64,000 nt of DNA from DATCJY01 sp036562565. Lineage in GTDB: Bacteria > Bacteroidota > Bacteroidia > Flavobacteriales_D > Sanyastnellaceae. A program made the translations under genes and the position numbers. Positions 52,952 through 61,387 of this stretch are shown piece by piece. The notes under the pieces are model-generated. The model ran no database searches. It saw only the letters and a list, made by a program, of their open reading frames with translations, and had not been told where the DNA came from. How positions within the stretch are numbered: position 1 is the first letter of the stretch; each line of letters opens with the position of its first letter. The DNA lies in contig DATCJY010000011.1 in NCBI GenBank assembly GCA_036562565.1, positions 1-64,000 of the forward strand, read 5' to 3'.

Positions 52952-53905
52952 ATGGATGACAGCCTGAAAAAGATCAATCGCATTGTGGCCATCCTGACGC
53001 ATCTGCAAGCAGGAAAAAACGTAACGGCACAAGCGTTGGCCGAACGGTTCAATGTGAGCCTGCGCACCATCTACCGCGATATGCGCACCATCGAAGAAGC
53101 AGGCGTTCCCATTATTGGTGAAGCAGGCCAAGGTTATTCGCTCATGGAGGGTTATCGCCTTGCACCGGTGATGTTCACACGCGAAGAAGCCGAAAGTTTC
53201 ATTGCCGCAGAAAAACTCATGCAGCAACTGACCGATGAAACACTTGGCAAACATTATGAAAGCGCGATGTATAAAATAAAAGCCGTGATGCGTGCTACGG
53301 AAAAAGAACGTCTCGAATCATTGGAGCAAAGCATTGAAGTGCGCCCACGTGCGGAGATGTTCAATGATGAAGTTCCGCATGCCCTTGCCACCATATTGGA
53401 AGCCATAGCCGATCGCAAACAAATCTTGATGACCTATCAAGCCCAATTTCAGGAGCCCTCCGTACGCAGCATTGAGCCGGTAGGAATATTCCACGAATCA
53501 GGCTTTTGGTATTTTGCCGGATATTGCACCTTACGACAAGCCTACCGTCAATTCCGCCTGGACAGAATTATCAAACTGTCTGCTACCGACAAGCCCTTCA
53601 CCAAGGTACACCCTTCATTGAGTGAAATTCGTTCATCTGACAACAGCTTACCGATTACCGATGTGCGAATCATAGCCAGCAAACGAATGGCCAGATACAT
53701 GGGCGTATCCAAATACAATTTTGGCTTTGTAAAGGAGGAAGCATCCGGTGATAAAGTCATCATGCATTTCAGGACCCGTTACTTGGAATATGGATTTGAA
53801 AGGTGGTTAATGATGTATGCAGATGAGTGCGAAATACTGGAACCGGCAGTTTTGAAAGACCGAATTATTGCTCTGCTGAACAGAATCCGAGAACAGCATT
53901 CATAA
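52952..53905 (+). CDS. YafY-type HTH and WYL domain transcriptional regulator
   Basis: The 317-aa protein has an N-terminal DeoR-like winged helix (VTAQALAERFNVSLRTIYRD). The middle WYL domain contains the ligand-pocket block RSIEPVGIFHESGFWYFAGY and RQFRLDRI, and the WCX C-terminal extension (DKVIMHFRTRYLEYGFERW) is present. WYL regulators bind small ligands or nucleic acids and control adjacent genes. The gene is convergent with dinB, whose upstream region has a palindrome that may be its operator (54496-54511). It appears to be co-transcribed with the SpecificRecomb gene. Confidence 0.92.
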   Translation: MDDSLKKINRIVAILTHLQAGKNVTAQALAERFNVSLRTIYRDMRTIEEAGVPIIGEAGQGYSLMEGYRLAPVMFTREEAESFIAAEKLMQQLTDETLGKHYESAMYKIKAVMRATEKERLESLEQSIEVRPRAEMFNDEVPHALATILEAIADRKQILMTYQAQFQEPSVRSIEPVGIFHESGFWYFAGYCTLRQAYRQFRLDRIIKLSATDKPFTKVHPSLSEIRSSDNSLPITDVRIIASKRMARYMGVSKYNFGFVKEEASGDKVIMHFRTRYLEYGFERWLMMYADECEILEPAVLKDRIIALLNRIREQHS

Positions 53906-53944
53906 AAAAGCGCTCTGTACTTCTCCAAATGAGAAATACAGAGC
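53904..53944. terminator. Terminator between the WYL regulator and dinB genes
   Basis: Long arms GCTCTGTA-c-TTCTC and GAGAA-a-TACAGAGC (53912-53925, 53931-53944) with one internal mismatch and a 5-nt loop. The A-run at 53904-53909 gives a T-run on the minus strand, so it best terminates dinB. It can also stop the convergent WYL transcript less efficiently. Confidence 0.75.
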
Positions 53945-53959
53945 ATCATCCCTTCATGT

Positions 53960-54439
53960 CTATCGCTCCCAGAAAAATGGAGGCTCAATTCCAAGGGCAC
54001 GCAAATAGACATACCCTTGTCCGCGGTGATGAATCTCGTTATCCACGAAGTATTGCAAACTTGAACTTATACGGTCTTCGTATTGACCAAAGAGTTTATG
54101 TGTTTCATGAAAACGCTGAGCCGGTATTTCCTTCCACAGTTGATCAATGGTTTCCGTATCCTCATCCCAGCGTTTCAAAATTTCCGCCTTGGTGGAATAA
54201 GTCTGTTTTCCTTCTTGCAGCGGGTTGGATGTAACTGTGATAATTTCTTTAAGCCCCGGAGTGGCAATTGAAATAAGCTCATCCACCAATTGTGCAAACG
54301 TGCGCATACCTCCTATCGAGAACTCAAACAATTCCTTTTCAGGAAATGCTTCAATGACTCTTCTAGTTAGTCTGCGATGACCTTGCCAATGCTTCAAAAA
54401 CTCTTCGGATGACATAAATGTTGTTGTGTTATTTTCCAT
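53960..54439 (-). CDS. DinB family protein
   Basis: The 159-aa protein has the four-helix-bundle DinB/DUF664 pattern with the three metal-binding histidines seen in HWQGHRRLTRRVIEAFP, TFAQLVDELIS (the middle ligand is replaced or shifted here) and VDNEIHHRGQGYVYLRALG. Family members relate to thiol-S-transferases and damage-induced proteins; the substrate is unknown. The clear H-H-R-G-Q block near the C-terminus supports the family call. The ATG is at 54437-54439. A palindrome sits 57 bp upstream of the start. Confidence 0.85.
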   Translation of the reverse strand: MENNTTTFMSSEEFLKHWQGHRRLTRRVIEAFPEKELFEFSIGGMRTFAQLVDELISIATPGLKEIITVTSNPLQEGKQTYSTKAEILKRWDEDTETIDQLWKEIPAQRFHETHKLFGQYEDRISSSLQYFVDNEIHHRGQGYVYLRALGIEPPFFWER

Positions 54440-54495
54440 GACAATTAATTTTTTGATTGTTGTTTGATTGATATAACAAAGGTTGAAGCAGTCGG

Positions 54496-54511
54496 TGACA
54501 AGGGGGTGTCA
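54496..54511 (-). promoter_or_regulatory. Operator candidate TGACA-N6-TGTCA upstream of dinB
   Basis: A 5-bp inverted repeat with a 6-bp G-rich spacer lies 57 bp upstream of the dinB start, followed by a second inverted repeat GTAG-caaaaa-CTAC (54512-54525 region). Both lie in the 350-bp gap with no gene between dinB and htpG. The neighbouring WYL regulator is the obvious candidate binder, by inference. The remainder of 54440-54700 shows no feature I can support. Confidence 0.4.
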
Positions 54512-54713
54512 GTAGCAAAAACTACCTATGCCTTTTTTTATGCTCTCTTGATTCAGGTTATTCATGTACCACAATGTGAGCTGAATACATCCGAGAGCCA
54601 TCATAGGCAATCATCAATGTTTCATTTAGTCTTTATAGCGAATAATCCTTTGAGAATAAATTCAACAGTATACTCAAGCGATTAGTAAAGGTGTACAACC
54701 CTACTTAATGAAA

Positions 54714-54746
54714 CAAAAAAAGGAGAGCAAATGCTCTCCCTTCTTG
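54714..54746 (-). terminator. Rho-independent terminator of htpG
   Basis: Arms ggagagc (54722-54728) and gctctcc (54733-54739) with a 4-nt loop have an A-run at 54714-54721, giving the minus-strand T-tail. Confidence 0.85.
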
Positions 54747-54788
54747 TTTAATTGAACATCCAATGATTTTACAACTAATTCACTCATC

Positions 54789-56654
54789 TCAATTGATTAG
54801 CTCATAACTGCGCTTTACAAACGCAGTGAGCGCCTCTCCTTTGAGCAAACCTTTTGCCAGCAAGGCAAGATCAATGGCTTGTTTTACTTTCTCGGATGAA
54901 CCTTCCGCGCCATTCAACACCTTCTCAAACAGCGGGTGGTTGGCATTGGCAACAAGGTTAAACGTCTCCGGCAATGTGCCATAGAAGCCACCGCCACCCA
55001 TGACGCTTTGCTCTTTCATCCTACGCATGAACTCATTTTGAGTAACCACAAAAGGCGCCTCTGTAGGTGAAAGACTAGCAAACTGAACATTGAACTTCTT
55101 CTTGTCAATCAAGTTCTCAAGGTTCTCTTTCACCTTTTTCTTTTGCTCTTCATTCAATGCGGATGGCATCTCCTCGGCTTTCTCGATGAGTTTGTCCATT
55201 ACATCAGCATCCACACGTTTGAAGCGAATCTTGCTGTTCTTGTTCTCCAATTGTTGAATGGCATGAGCCGTAAGTGGGCTATCTAAGATGAGCACTTCGT
55301 AACCGCGCTCCTTAGCAGCCTTAATAGCCGCATATTGTTCATCCTGGTTGGAGGCATAGAGCAGTATCGTATTCTCGTGCTTATCCTTCTGCGTTTCTTT
55401 TACTTTTTCGATGAGTTCATCAAGTGTGTAGTACTTGTCATCTACGGATTTCATCAGTGCGAACTTCACTGCCTTTTCGTAGAACTTCTCATCGGTGAGC
55501 ATTCCGTATTGAATGAAGATGCCGATATCGTCCCACTTTTTCTCAAAGTCAGCACGGTCTGTGTTGAACATGCTTTGCAGTTTATCGGCCACTTTCTTAG
55601 TGATGTGTGAAGAGATTTTCTTCACGTTGGCATCTTCTTGTAAATAACTGCGCGATACGTTGAGCGGAATATCCGGAGAGTCAACCACGCCATGCAGCAT
55701 GGTCAAGAAATCAGGAAGGATGTTTTTCACCTCATCGGTGATAAATACTTGATTGCTGTACAAAGCAATTTTGTTCTTCTGTACTTCAAAATTGTTTTTC
55801 AAACGAGGGAAGTACAGAATACCTGTAAGGTTGAACGGATAATCCACGTTGATGTGAATGTAGAACAAGGGTTCCTCAAACGTCATCGGATAAAGCTCGC
55901 GATAGAAGTTTTCGTAGTCCTGTTCTGTTAGATCAACCGGTTTCTTGAGCCACGCAGGAGAAGTATTATTGATGATATTCTCCACCTCCACTTCCTGCAT
56001 CTTATCATCTTCTTTTGCATCATCAGCCTTTCTCCATTCTTTGCGCATTCCGAACTGAATAGGAACAGGCATGAATTTGCAATACTTGTTGAGAATGCCT
56101 TCAATGCGGCTGTCTTCCAAGAACTCGGTGGAATCATCGGCAATATGTAAGATGATATCGGTTCCGGGAGTAGTGCGGGTGCCGGCATCCATTTGGAAAT
56201 TTGGTGAGCCGTCACAGCTCCAGTGAACAGGTTGTGCCCCCTCGCGCTGTGACAATGTTTGAATTTCCACTTGTTTGGCCACCATGAAAGCCGAATAGAA
56301 ACCGAGCCCGAAGTGACCAATGATTTGTGCGTCTTTGTATTTATCTACAAACTCTTCCGCACCGCTGAATGCAATCTGATTGATGTATTTTTCTACCTCA
56401 TCGGCAGTCATTCCGATACCATTGTCACGAATTGTCAGAGTCTTGGCATTTTTGTCAGCGATTACCTCCACTTTGAGGTTTTGACCATCGTGCTTTATCT
56501 CACCGGAGATGCTCAATGTTTTCACTTTCTGACAAGCATCTACCGCATTACTCACCAATTCACGGAGAAATATTTCATGGTCACTATAAAGGAATTTCTT
56601 GATTACCGGAAAAATATTTTCGGTACTAACCTTCAATTGTCCTTCTGTATTCAT
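54789..56654 (-). CDS. htpG: Hsp90-family chaperone HtpG
   Basis: The start is ATG at 56654, giving 621 aa beginning MNTEGQLKVSTENIF; the longer frame to 56750 adds 32 unrelated residues. The N-terminal ATPase domain shows LRELVSNAVDACQKV, the Mg/ATP block DNGIGM and the lid GHFGLGFYSAFMVAKQV. The middle domain has GVVDSPDIPLNVSRSYLQ, and the C-terminal dimerisation domain is complete. It is a cytoplasmic ATP-dependent chaperone cooperating with DnaK. The gene is divergent from murA and followed by a terminator. Confidence 0.96.
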   Translation of the reverse strand: MNTEGQLKVSTENIFPVIKKFLYSDHEIFLRELVSNAVDACQKVKTLSISGEIKHDGQNLKVEVIADKNAKTLTIRDNGIGMTADEVEKYINQIAFSGAEEFVDKYKDAQIIGHFGLGFYSAFMVAKQVEIQTLSQREGAQPVHWSCDGSPNFQMDAGTRTTPGTDIILHIADDSTEFLEDSRIEGILNKYCKFMPVPIQFGMRKEWRKADDAKEDDKMQEVEVENIINNTSPAWLKKPVDLTEQDYENFYRELYPMTFEEPLFYIHINVDYPFNLTGILYFPRLKNNFEVQKNKIALYSNQVFITDEVKNILPDFLTMLHGVVDSPDIPLNVSRSYLQEDANVKKISSHITKKVADKLQSMFNTDRADFEKKWDDIGIFIQYGMLTDEKFYEKAVKFALMKSVDDKYYTLDELIEKVKETQKDKHENTILLYASNQDEQYAAIKAAKERGYEVLILDSPLTAHAIQQLENKNSKIRFKRVDADVMDKLIEKAEEMPSALNEEQKKKVKENLENLIDKKKFNVQFASLSPTEAPFVVTQNEFMRRMKEQSVMGGGGFYGTLPETFNLVANANHPLFEKVLNGAEGSSEKVKQAIDLALLAKGLLKGEALTAFVKRSYELIN

Positions 56655-56857
56655 ATGAATAAAAACTGTCTTTTGGGTAATGAATGGTGGGCAAAGGACA
56701 ATGCACGTGCCAAGTGCGGAAAGGGTGAAAAGATGACAGTGCGCACGCATCCTATCCCCTATTGCGTGTCAATAATTAATTGAAGGCTAAAAAATCCGTC
56801 TGTGATGGATGTGTTTTTTTAGCACGAGAACAATTTTATCTCAGAGAAAAGAACACA

Positions 56858-58165
56858 ATGGCATCATTTGAAATCATAGGTGGAAAGCCACTCAAAGGGG
56901 AAATCATTCCGCAAGGCGCCAAAAACGAGGCGCTGCAAGTCATCTCGGCCGTATTGCTCACCGAGGAAAAAGTGACCATTTCCAACATCCCGAACATTTT
57001 GGATGTAATGAAGTTGATTGACTTACTTGCAGCGATGGGTGTTACGGTAATCAAGGTGGACGAGCACACCTATTCGTTTCAGGCCAAAAATGTGAATCTT
57101 GAATACCTCAAAACCGATGAATTCAAGAAAAAAGGTGGTGCACTGCGTGGTTCTATCATGATTATCGGCCCACTCCTTGCGCGTTTTGGCGAAGCCTATA
57201 TTCCAGAGCCGGGTGGAGATAAAATAGGTCGCAGACCGGTGGACACCCACTTGCGTGGTTTCGAAAACTTAGGTGCAACATTCGAGCTATTGCGCGAAGA
57301 GCGTTTTTATAAAATCAACGCCAAAAACCTCAAGGGCACATACATGACATTGGATGAGGCCTCCGTTACAGGTACTGCGAACATCCTTATGGCTGCGGCA
57401 CTTACTCCGGGTGAAACTACCATTTACAATGCAGCCAGTGAGCCCTACATCCAGCAATTGTGTAAGATGATTAACCGCATGGGCGGTAACATCTCCGGAA
57501 TTGGCTCCAACAAACTCATCATTCAAGGTGTAGAAAAACTAGGCGGCTGTGAACACCGCATGCTGCCTGATATGATTGAGATTGGCAGTTTCATCGCACT
57601 TGCCGCTACCACCAACTCAGAGATTACCATTAAAGACTGTTCCATTCCTGACTTGGGAATAATTCCATCCGTATTCAAAAAGATGGGCATCCAGATGGAG
57701 TTCCGAGGCGATGACATCTATATACCGCAGCAAGAGTCCTATAAAATCCAGACATTGATTGACGGTTCCATTCTCACCATTCGTGATGGAATCTGGCCCG
57801 CATTCACACCTGACCTCATCTCTGTGGCCATAGTTGCGGCCACCCAAGCCAAAGGCAGCGTGCTCATTCACCAATGGATGTTTGAGAGCCGTTTGTTCTT
57901 CGTGGATAAGCTCATTGAGATGGGAGCCCAGATCATCTTGTGTGACCCGCACCGTGCCGTGGTAATTGGCAGCAACCGTGAAACCAAGTTGCGCGGTATC
58001 ACCATGTCCTCTCCCGATATTCGTGCAGGTATGTCCATGCTCATTGCCGCGCTGGCAGCCAATGGCAAGAGTACCATTCAAAACATTGACCAGATTGACC
58101 GCGGATATCAGAACATAGAGCACCGCCTGCGCTCACTGGGGGCTGATATCAATCGCATCAACTAA
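56858..58165 (+). CDS. murA: UDP-N-acetylglucosamine 1-carboxyvinyltransferase MurA
   Basis: Starting at ATG 56858 gives 435 aa; the frame is open from 56780, but the upstream residues are not family-like. MurA makes the first committed peptidoglycan precursor from UDP-GlcNAc and PEP. Motifs include IPQGAKNEALQVISAVLL (Lys22-Asn23 equivalents), GRRPVDTHLRGFENLGA, DEASVTGTANILMAAALTPG and PDIRAGMSMLIAALAANGKS. The catalytic-loop residue that is Cys115 in E. coli is Asp121 here (EPGGDKIGRRPVD), a change known from other bacteria to make the enzyme insensitive to fosfomycin. Confidence 0.96.
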   Translation: MASFEIIGGKPLKGEIIPQGAKNEALQVISAVLLTEEKVTISNIPNILDVMKLIDLLAAMGVTVIKVDEHTYSFQAKNVNLEYLKTDEFKKKGGALRGSIMIIGPLLARFGEAYIPEPGGDKIGRRPVDTHLRGFENLGATFELLREERFYKINAKNLKGTYMTLDEASVTGTANILMAAALTPGETTIYNAASEPYIQQLCKMINRMGGNISGIGSNKLIIQGVEKLGGCEHRMLPDMIEIGSFIALAATTNSEITIKDCSIPDLGIIPSVFKKMGIQMEFRGDDIYIPQQESYKIQTLIDGSILTIRDGIWPAFTPDLISVAIVAATQAKGSVLIHQWMFESRLFFVDKLIEMGAQIILCDPHRAVVIGSNRETKLRGITMSSPDIRAGMSMLIAALAANGKSTIQNIDQIDRGYQNIEHRLRSLGADINRIN

Positions 58166-58279
58166 CAGTGAACCAAAAACACTGATTTTGCGTTACAAAT
58201 TCACCTTTGGCAAAATGTTTGGAATGCCATGGGATGAAAAAGAGGTATTTTTAGCACACTTATTAAGAAAAAAACGCAC

Positions 58280-58846
58280 ATGAAGAAGATTCTTTCCTTG
58301 TTGGCTATCGCAGTCATTGCCTGCGGCCTATATAGTTTCACCAGAGTGGAACAACCCGCCAAAGCGATGAAAATGGCAGTTAAAACCACCGCTATCGGCA
58401 CCAACATCGGTGACGAAGCTCCGGAAATCGAAATGGCCGGAGTGGATGGTAAAAAAATCAAGCTTTCCTCCCTGCGAGGCAAAATGGTTTTGATTGACTT
58501 CTGGGCATCTTGGTGTGGGCCATGCCGCAGAGAAAACCCTAACGTAGTTGGCGCCTACGACAAATACAAGAAAGCCAAATTCAAAACGGCAAAAGGTTTT
58601 GAAATCTTCTCCGTATCGCTTGATGCTGAACCAGAAAAATGGAAAGCAGCCATTGAGAAAGACGGTTTGGTTTGGAAAAACCACGTTTGCGACTTCAAAG
58701 GATGGAGCAATGAAGCTGCTGCACTTTATGGTGTGAGGAGCATCCCGATGAGTTTCCTCATAGATGAAAAAGGAATCATCGTTGCCAAAAACTTGAGAGG
58801 TCTGGATTTGCACCGCGAGTTGGATAAGTACGTTAAGAGTTTCTAA
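58280..58846 (+). CDS. TlpA-like periplasmic thioredoxin-fold protein
   Basis: The 188-aa protein has an N-terminal export signal (LSLLAIAVIACGLYSF) that is either cleaved or a membrane anchor; the Cys is not in a convincing lipobox. It is followed by an AhpC/TlpA thioredoxin fold: GDEAPEIEMAGVDGKKIKLS, VLIDFWASWCGPCRRENPNV with the CGPC redox pair, and a cis-proline region VRSIPMSFLIDEKG. It is expected to reduce disulphides or act in cytochrome c maturation in the periplasm. A terminator hairpin follows before grpE. Confidence 0.88.
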   Translation: MKKILSLLAIAVIACGLYSFTRVEQPAKAMKMAVKTTAIGTNIGDEAPEIEMAGVDGKKIKLSSLRGKMVLIDFWASWCGPCRRENPNVVGAYDKYKKAKFKTAKGFEIFSVSLDAEPEKWKAAIEKDGLVWKNHVCDFKGWSNEAAALYGVRSIPMSFLIDEKGIIVAKNLRGLDLHRELDKYVKSF

Positions 58847-58892
58847 GCCTATCCTTTCCGGGCTGAACAGGCATTTATGATATTACTTTCGC

Positions 58893-58920
58893 GCCCCTGC
58901 CATTTGGCAGGGGCTTTTTT
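58893..58920 (+). terminator. Rho-independent terminator after the TlpA-like gene
   Basis: A 9-bp GC-rich stem GCCCCTGCC/GGCAGGGGC (58893-58901, 58906-58914) with a 4-nt loop and six T. A TACTTTCG word at 58884-58891 directly in front could be a -7 box, in which case the hairpin would lie in the grpE leader. Confidence 0.8.
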
Positions 58921-58953
58921 ATATAATCTGCCACATTGACCATACAACAGACA

Positions 58954-59568
58954 ATGGCAAAGAACTTGACGTCACGCGTACGCAAACTATTTAGAAACAT
59001 GAACAACGAACCTACAAAAGATACTTTAGACGAACAGGAGAACACCACTCAACCGGAAGTTTCAGAGGCGACAGAAAACACTGAGAACGCTGAGGCTACA
59101 GAAGCTCCTGCTCAAGAAAACGAAGCTGAAAAATGGCAAAAGGAAGCTGCAGAATGGAAGGATAAATACATGCGCCTTTATGCAGAATTTGACAATTTCC
59201 GCAAGCGCAGTATCAAAGAAAAATCTGACATTCTTGCCACTGCAGCAGCCGGAATTGTGAAAGATTTACTGCCAGTTATGGATGATTTTGACCGTGCCGT
59301 GAAAGCCAACGAAACGACCGAAGACATACAAGCTGTAAAAGAAGGATTTGTACTTATCCAGCAGAAATTCAATAGTGCACTGACAGCAAAAGGACTTAAG
59401 CCTATCAACGCAATCGGCCAAGTATTTGACACCGATTATCACGAGGCCATCACACAAATTCCTGCGCCAAGTGAAGACATGAAAGGCAAGGTGGTAGATG
59501 AATTGGAAAAAGGATACCTTCTCAACGACAAAGTTGTGCGGTTTTCTAAAGTTGTGATTGGCCAATAA
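58954..59568 (+). CDS. grpE: Nucleotide exchange factor GrpE
   Basis: The protein is 205 aa from ATG 58954; the Met at 58999 (190 aa) is an equally plausible start. After an acidic, low-complexity N-terminus (TENTENAEATEAPAQENEAE) comes the long GrpE coiled coil (WKDKYMRLYAEFDNFRKRSI) and the beta domain (LLPVMDDFDRAVKANE, FDTDYHEAITQIPAPS, GYLLNDKVVRFSKVVIG). GrpE releases ADP from DnaK. dnaJ begins 46 bp downstream on the same strand; dnaK itself is not in the window. Confidence 0.95.
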   Translation: MAKNLTSRVRKLFRNMNNEPTKDTLDEQENTTQPEVSEATENTENAEATEAPAQENEAEKWQKEAAEWKDKYMRLYAEFDNFRKRSIKEKSDILATAAAGIVKDLLPVMDDFDRAVKANETTEDIQAVKEGFVLIQQKFNSALTAKGLKPINAIGQVFDTDYHEAITQIPAPSEDMKGKVVDELEKGYLLNDKVVRFSKVVIGQ

Positions 59569-59614
59569 GAATTAGACAACTGCAAACAGAATCTTCAAAG
59601 GTTCTAACAAGACG

Positions 59615-60727
59615 ATGGCAAAGAGAGATTATTACGACATATTAGGATTAAGCAGAAACGCGACAGACGCTGAAATCAAAAAAGCGTACCGTCAAATGGC
59701 GTTGAAATATCACCCGGATAAAAACCCGGGCGATAAAGAGGCTGAAGAGAAGTTCAAAGAAGCAGCCGATGCTTATGCCGTCCTCAGTGACCCGCAAAAA
59801 CGCGCTCACTACGACCGTTATGGCCATGCTCCTCAAGGCGGAGGATATGGTGGCGGTCAACACATGAACATGGACGACATTTTCTCTCAGTTCGGAGACA
59901 TATTCGGAAGTGCCTTTGGCGGTGGATTTGGCGGCTTCGGAGGTGGCGGTGGCCAGCGCAGAATGAAAGGTTCCAACCTTCGCATCAAAGTGAAGCTCAC
60001 CTTGGAAGAAATCGCATTTGGTGTCACTAAGAAAATCAAAGTGTTCAAGTTGGTGAACGCCAACGATGTCACTTATGACACCTGCTCCACCTGTGGTGGT
60101 ACCGGCCAAGTAAGACGCGTTACCAATACCATTCTCGGGCAAATGGCTACTACCTCCACCTGTCCGAGGTGTCATGGTGCCGGTAAGAGCGTAAAAAGCA
60201 AACCGAAGGACACCGATGAAAACGGTCAACGCAGAGCAGAAGAAATCGTTGAAATCAAAATCCCTGCAGGTGTTGCAGAAGGTATGACCCTCAATGTAGC
60301 CGGAAAAGGTAATGCCGGTCCGTTTGGTGGTATCCCCGGAGACTTGCTCGTGCAAATTGAGGAAGAAGAACATCCAGATTTGAAACGCGATGGCCTCAAC
60401 CTCTACTACGACCTATACATCAACTTCGCGGATGCAGCCCTTGGAACAACGGTAGAAATTCCTTTGGTAAAAGGAAAAGCACAGGTAAAAATAGAACCGG
60501 GTACACAAAGCGGTAAAATCCTGCGCCTAAAAGGCAAAGGACTGCCTGAAGTGAATGGATACGGACACGGTGACTTATTAGTAAATACCAATGTGTGGAC
60601 CCCACAAAAACTCACCAGTGAAGAAAAAGAAATGCTGACGAAGTTGAGGAACTCTCCCAACTTCAAACCGAATCCGACTCACAAAGACAAAGGATTCTTC
60701 CACCGCGTAAGGGAGATGTTCCAGTAA
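59615..60727 (+). CDS. dnaJ: Chaperone DnaJ with a reduced zinc-binding domain
   Basis: The 370-aa protein has a J domain with HPD at residues 33-35 and a Gly/Phe region (FGGGFGGFGGGGGQRR). The zinc domain contains only two C-x-x-C-x-G-x-G motifs, CSTCGGTG (Cys157/160) and CPRCHGAG (Cys183/186). Standard DnaJ has four. By alignment of the flanking GQVRRVTNTILGQM and GKS segments, these correspond to motifs 2 and 3, so only zinc site II remains. The C-terminal substrate domains (IPAGVAEGMTLNVAGKGNAG, LRLKGKGLPEVNGYGHGDLL) are complete. The loss is replaced by VNANDVTYD and SKPKDTDENGQRR, not by a frameshift. Confidence 0.95.
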   Translation: MAKRDYYDILGLSRNATDAEIKKAYRQMALKYHPDKNPGDKEAEEKFKEAADAYAVLSDPQKRAHYDRYGHAPQGGGYGGGQHMNMDDIFSQFGDIFGSAFGGGFGGFGGGGGQRRMKGSNLRIKVKLTLEEIAFGVTKKIKVFKLVNANDVTYDTCSTCGGTGQVRRVTNTILGQMATTSTCPRCHGAGKSVKSKPKDTDENGQRRAEEIVEIKIPAGVAEGMTLNVAGKGNAGPFGGIPGDLLVQIEEEEHPDLKRDGLNLYYDLYINFADAALGTTVEIPLVKGKAQVKIEPGTQSGKILRLKGKGLPEVNGYGHGDLLVNTNVWTPQKLTSEEKEMLTKLRNSPNFKPNPTHKDKGFFHRVREMFQ

Positions 60728-60749
60728 AATTCAAATAACTCAGAGAATC

Positions 60750-60821
60750 ATGGAGTACATTCCATACAAATTCGAGATTTTTGAGTGGTTGAATGAACAC
60801 GACTACTGGTACACGAATTAA
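60750..60821 (+). CDS. Possible 23-aa peptide between dnaJ and yqeY
   Basis: An ATG at 60750 opens a 23-codon frame ending at TAA 60819-60821, encoding an aromatic, acidic peptide (MEYIPYKFEIFEWLNEHDYW...). It fits neatly between two co-directional genes. There is no supporting motif, and the frame may be chance. Confidence 0.15.
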   Translation: MEYIPYKFEIFEWLNEHDYWYTN

Positions 60822-60851
60822 TTTAGACACATAACAAAAACACAGCATAAA

Positions 60852-61307
60852 ATGTCACTTACGGAGCAAATCAATAACGACATAAAAGAAGCCATGAAAT
60901 CCGGTGAGAAAGACCGTCTCATGGCATTGCGCGACATCAAAAGTAAACTCCTACTGGAGATGACCAAAGAAGGTGCTTCAGGCGAAGTGGACGAATCCAA
61001 AGGCATTGCAATTCTCAATAAGCTTTATAAACAACGTATGGAGTCCATCGAGATTTATAAAGCCCAAGGCCGTCAGGATTTGATAGATGAAGAAATGAAA
61101 CAAGCTGAAGTAATTGCCAAATACTTACCGGAACAACTCTCCGGAGAAAAGCTTGAAGCGGAAGTGAAAGCAATCATTGCATCCGTAGGTGCCAGCACAA
61201 TGGCCGATCTTGGTAAGGTGATGGGAGTTGCTTCCAAAGCTCTTGCCGGAAAAGCCGATGGTAAAGCCATCTCCGACATGGTAAAGAATTTACTTCAAGG
61301 TTCATAA
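60852..61307 (+). CDS. GatB/YqeY domain protein
   Basis: The 151-aa protein matches the YqeY family over its whole length: LTEQINNDIKEAMKSGEKDR, LMALRDIKSKLLLEMTKEG, EMKQAEVIAKYLPEQLSGEK, and the C-terminal GatB-like tail (KVMGVASKALAGKADGKAIS, VKNLLQGS). The tail domain is homologous to the tRNA-binding domain of the GatB amidotransferase subunit, but YqeY lacks the catalytic part; its function is uncertain. It is followed by a bidirectional terminator. Confidence 0.93.
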   Translation: MSLTEQINNDIKEAMKSGEKDRLMALRDIKSKLLLEMTKEGASGEVDESKGIAILNKLYKQRMESIEIYKAQGRQDLIDEEMKQAEVIAKYLPEQLSGEKLEAEVKAIIASVGASTMADLGKVMGVASKALAGKADGKAISDMVKNLLQGS

Positions 61308-61328
61308 TAAATAAATTCGACTGAAAAC

Positions 61329-61368
61329 GAAAAGAGCGAGGGGTTTTAAACTCTTCGCTCTTTTGTTT
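61329..61368. terminator. Bidirectional terminator between yqeY and the reductase gene
   Basis: Arms AAAAGAGCGAG and CTTCGCTCTTTT pair over about ten bases, with a partly paired GGGTTTTAAACTC top. A-rich and T-rich flanks serve both convergent genes. Confidence 0.8.
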
Positions 61369-61387
61369 ATATAGCAATCAATTGTGC

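Noticed and set aside
54464..54685. 73-aa frame from a TTG codon in the dinB-htpG gap
   Set aside because: It overlaps the palindromic operator region, starts at TTG and shows no protein-like conservation features.
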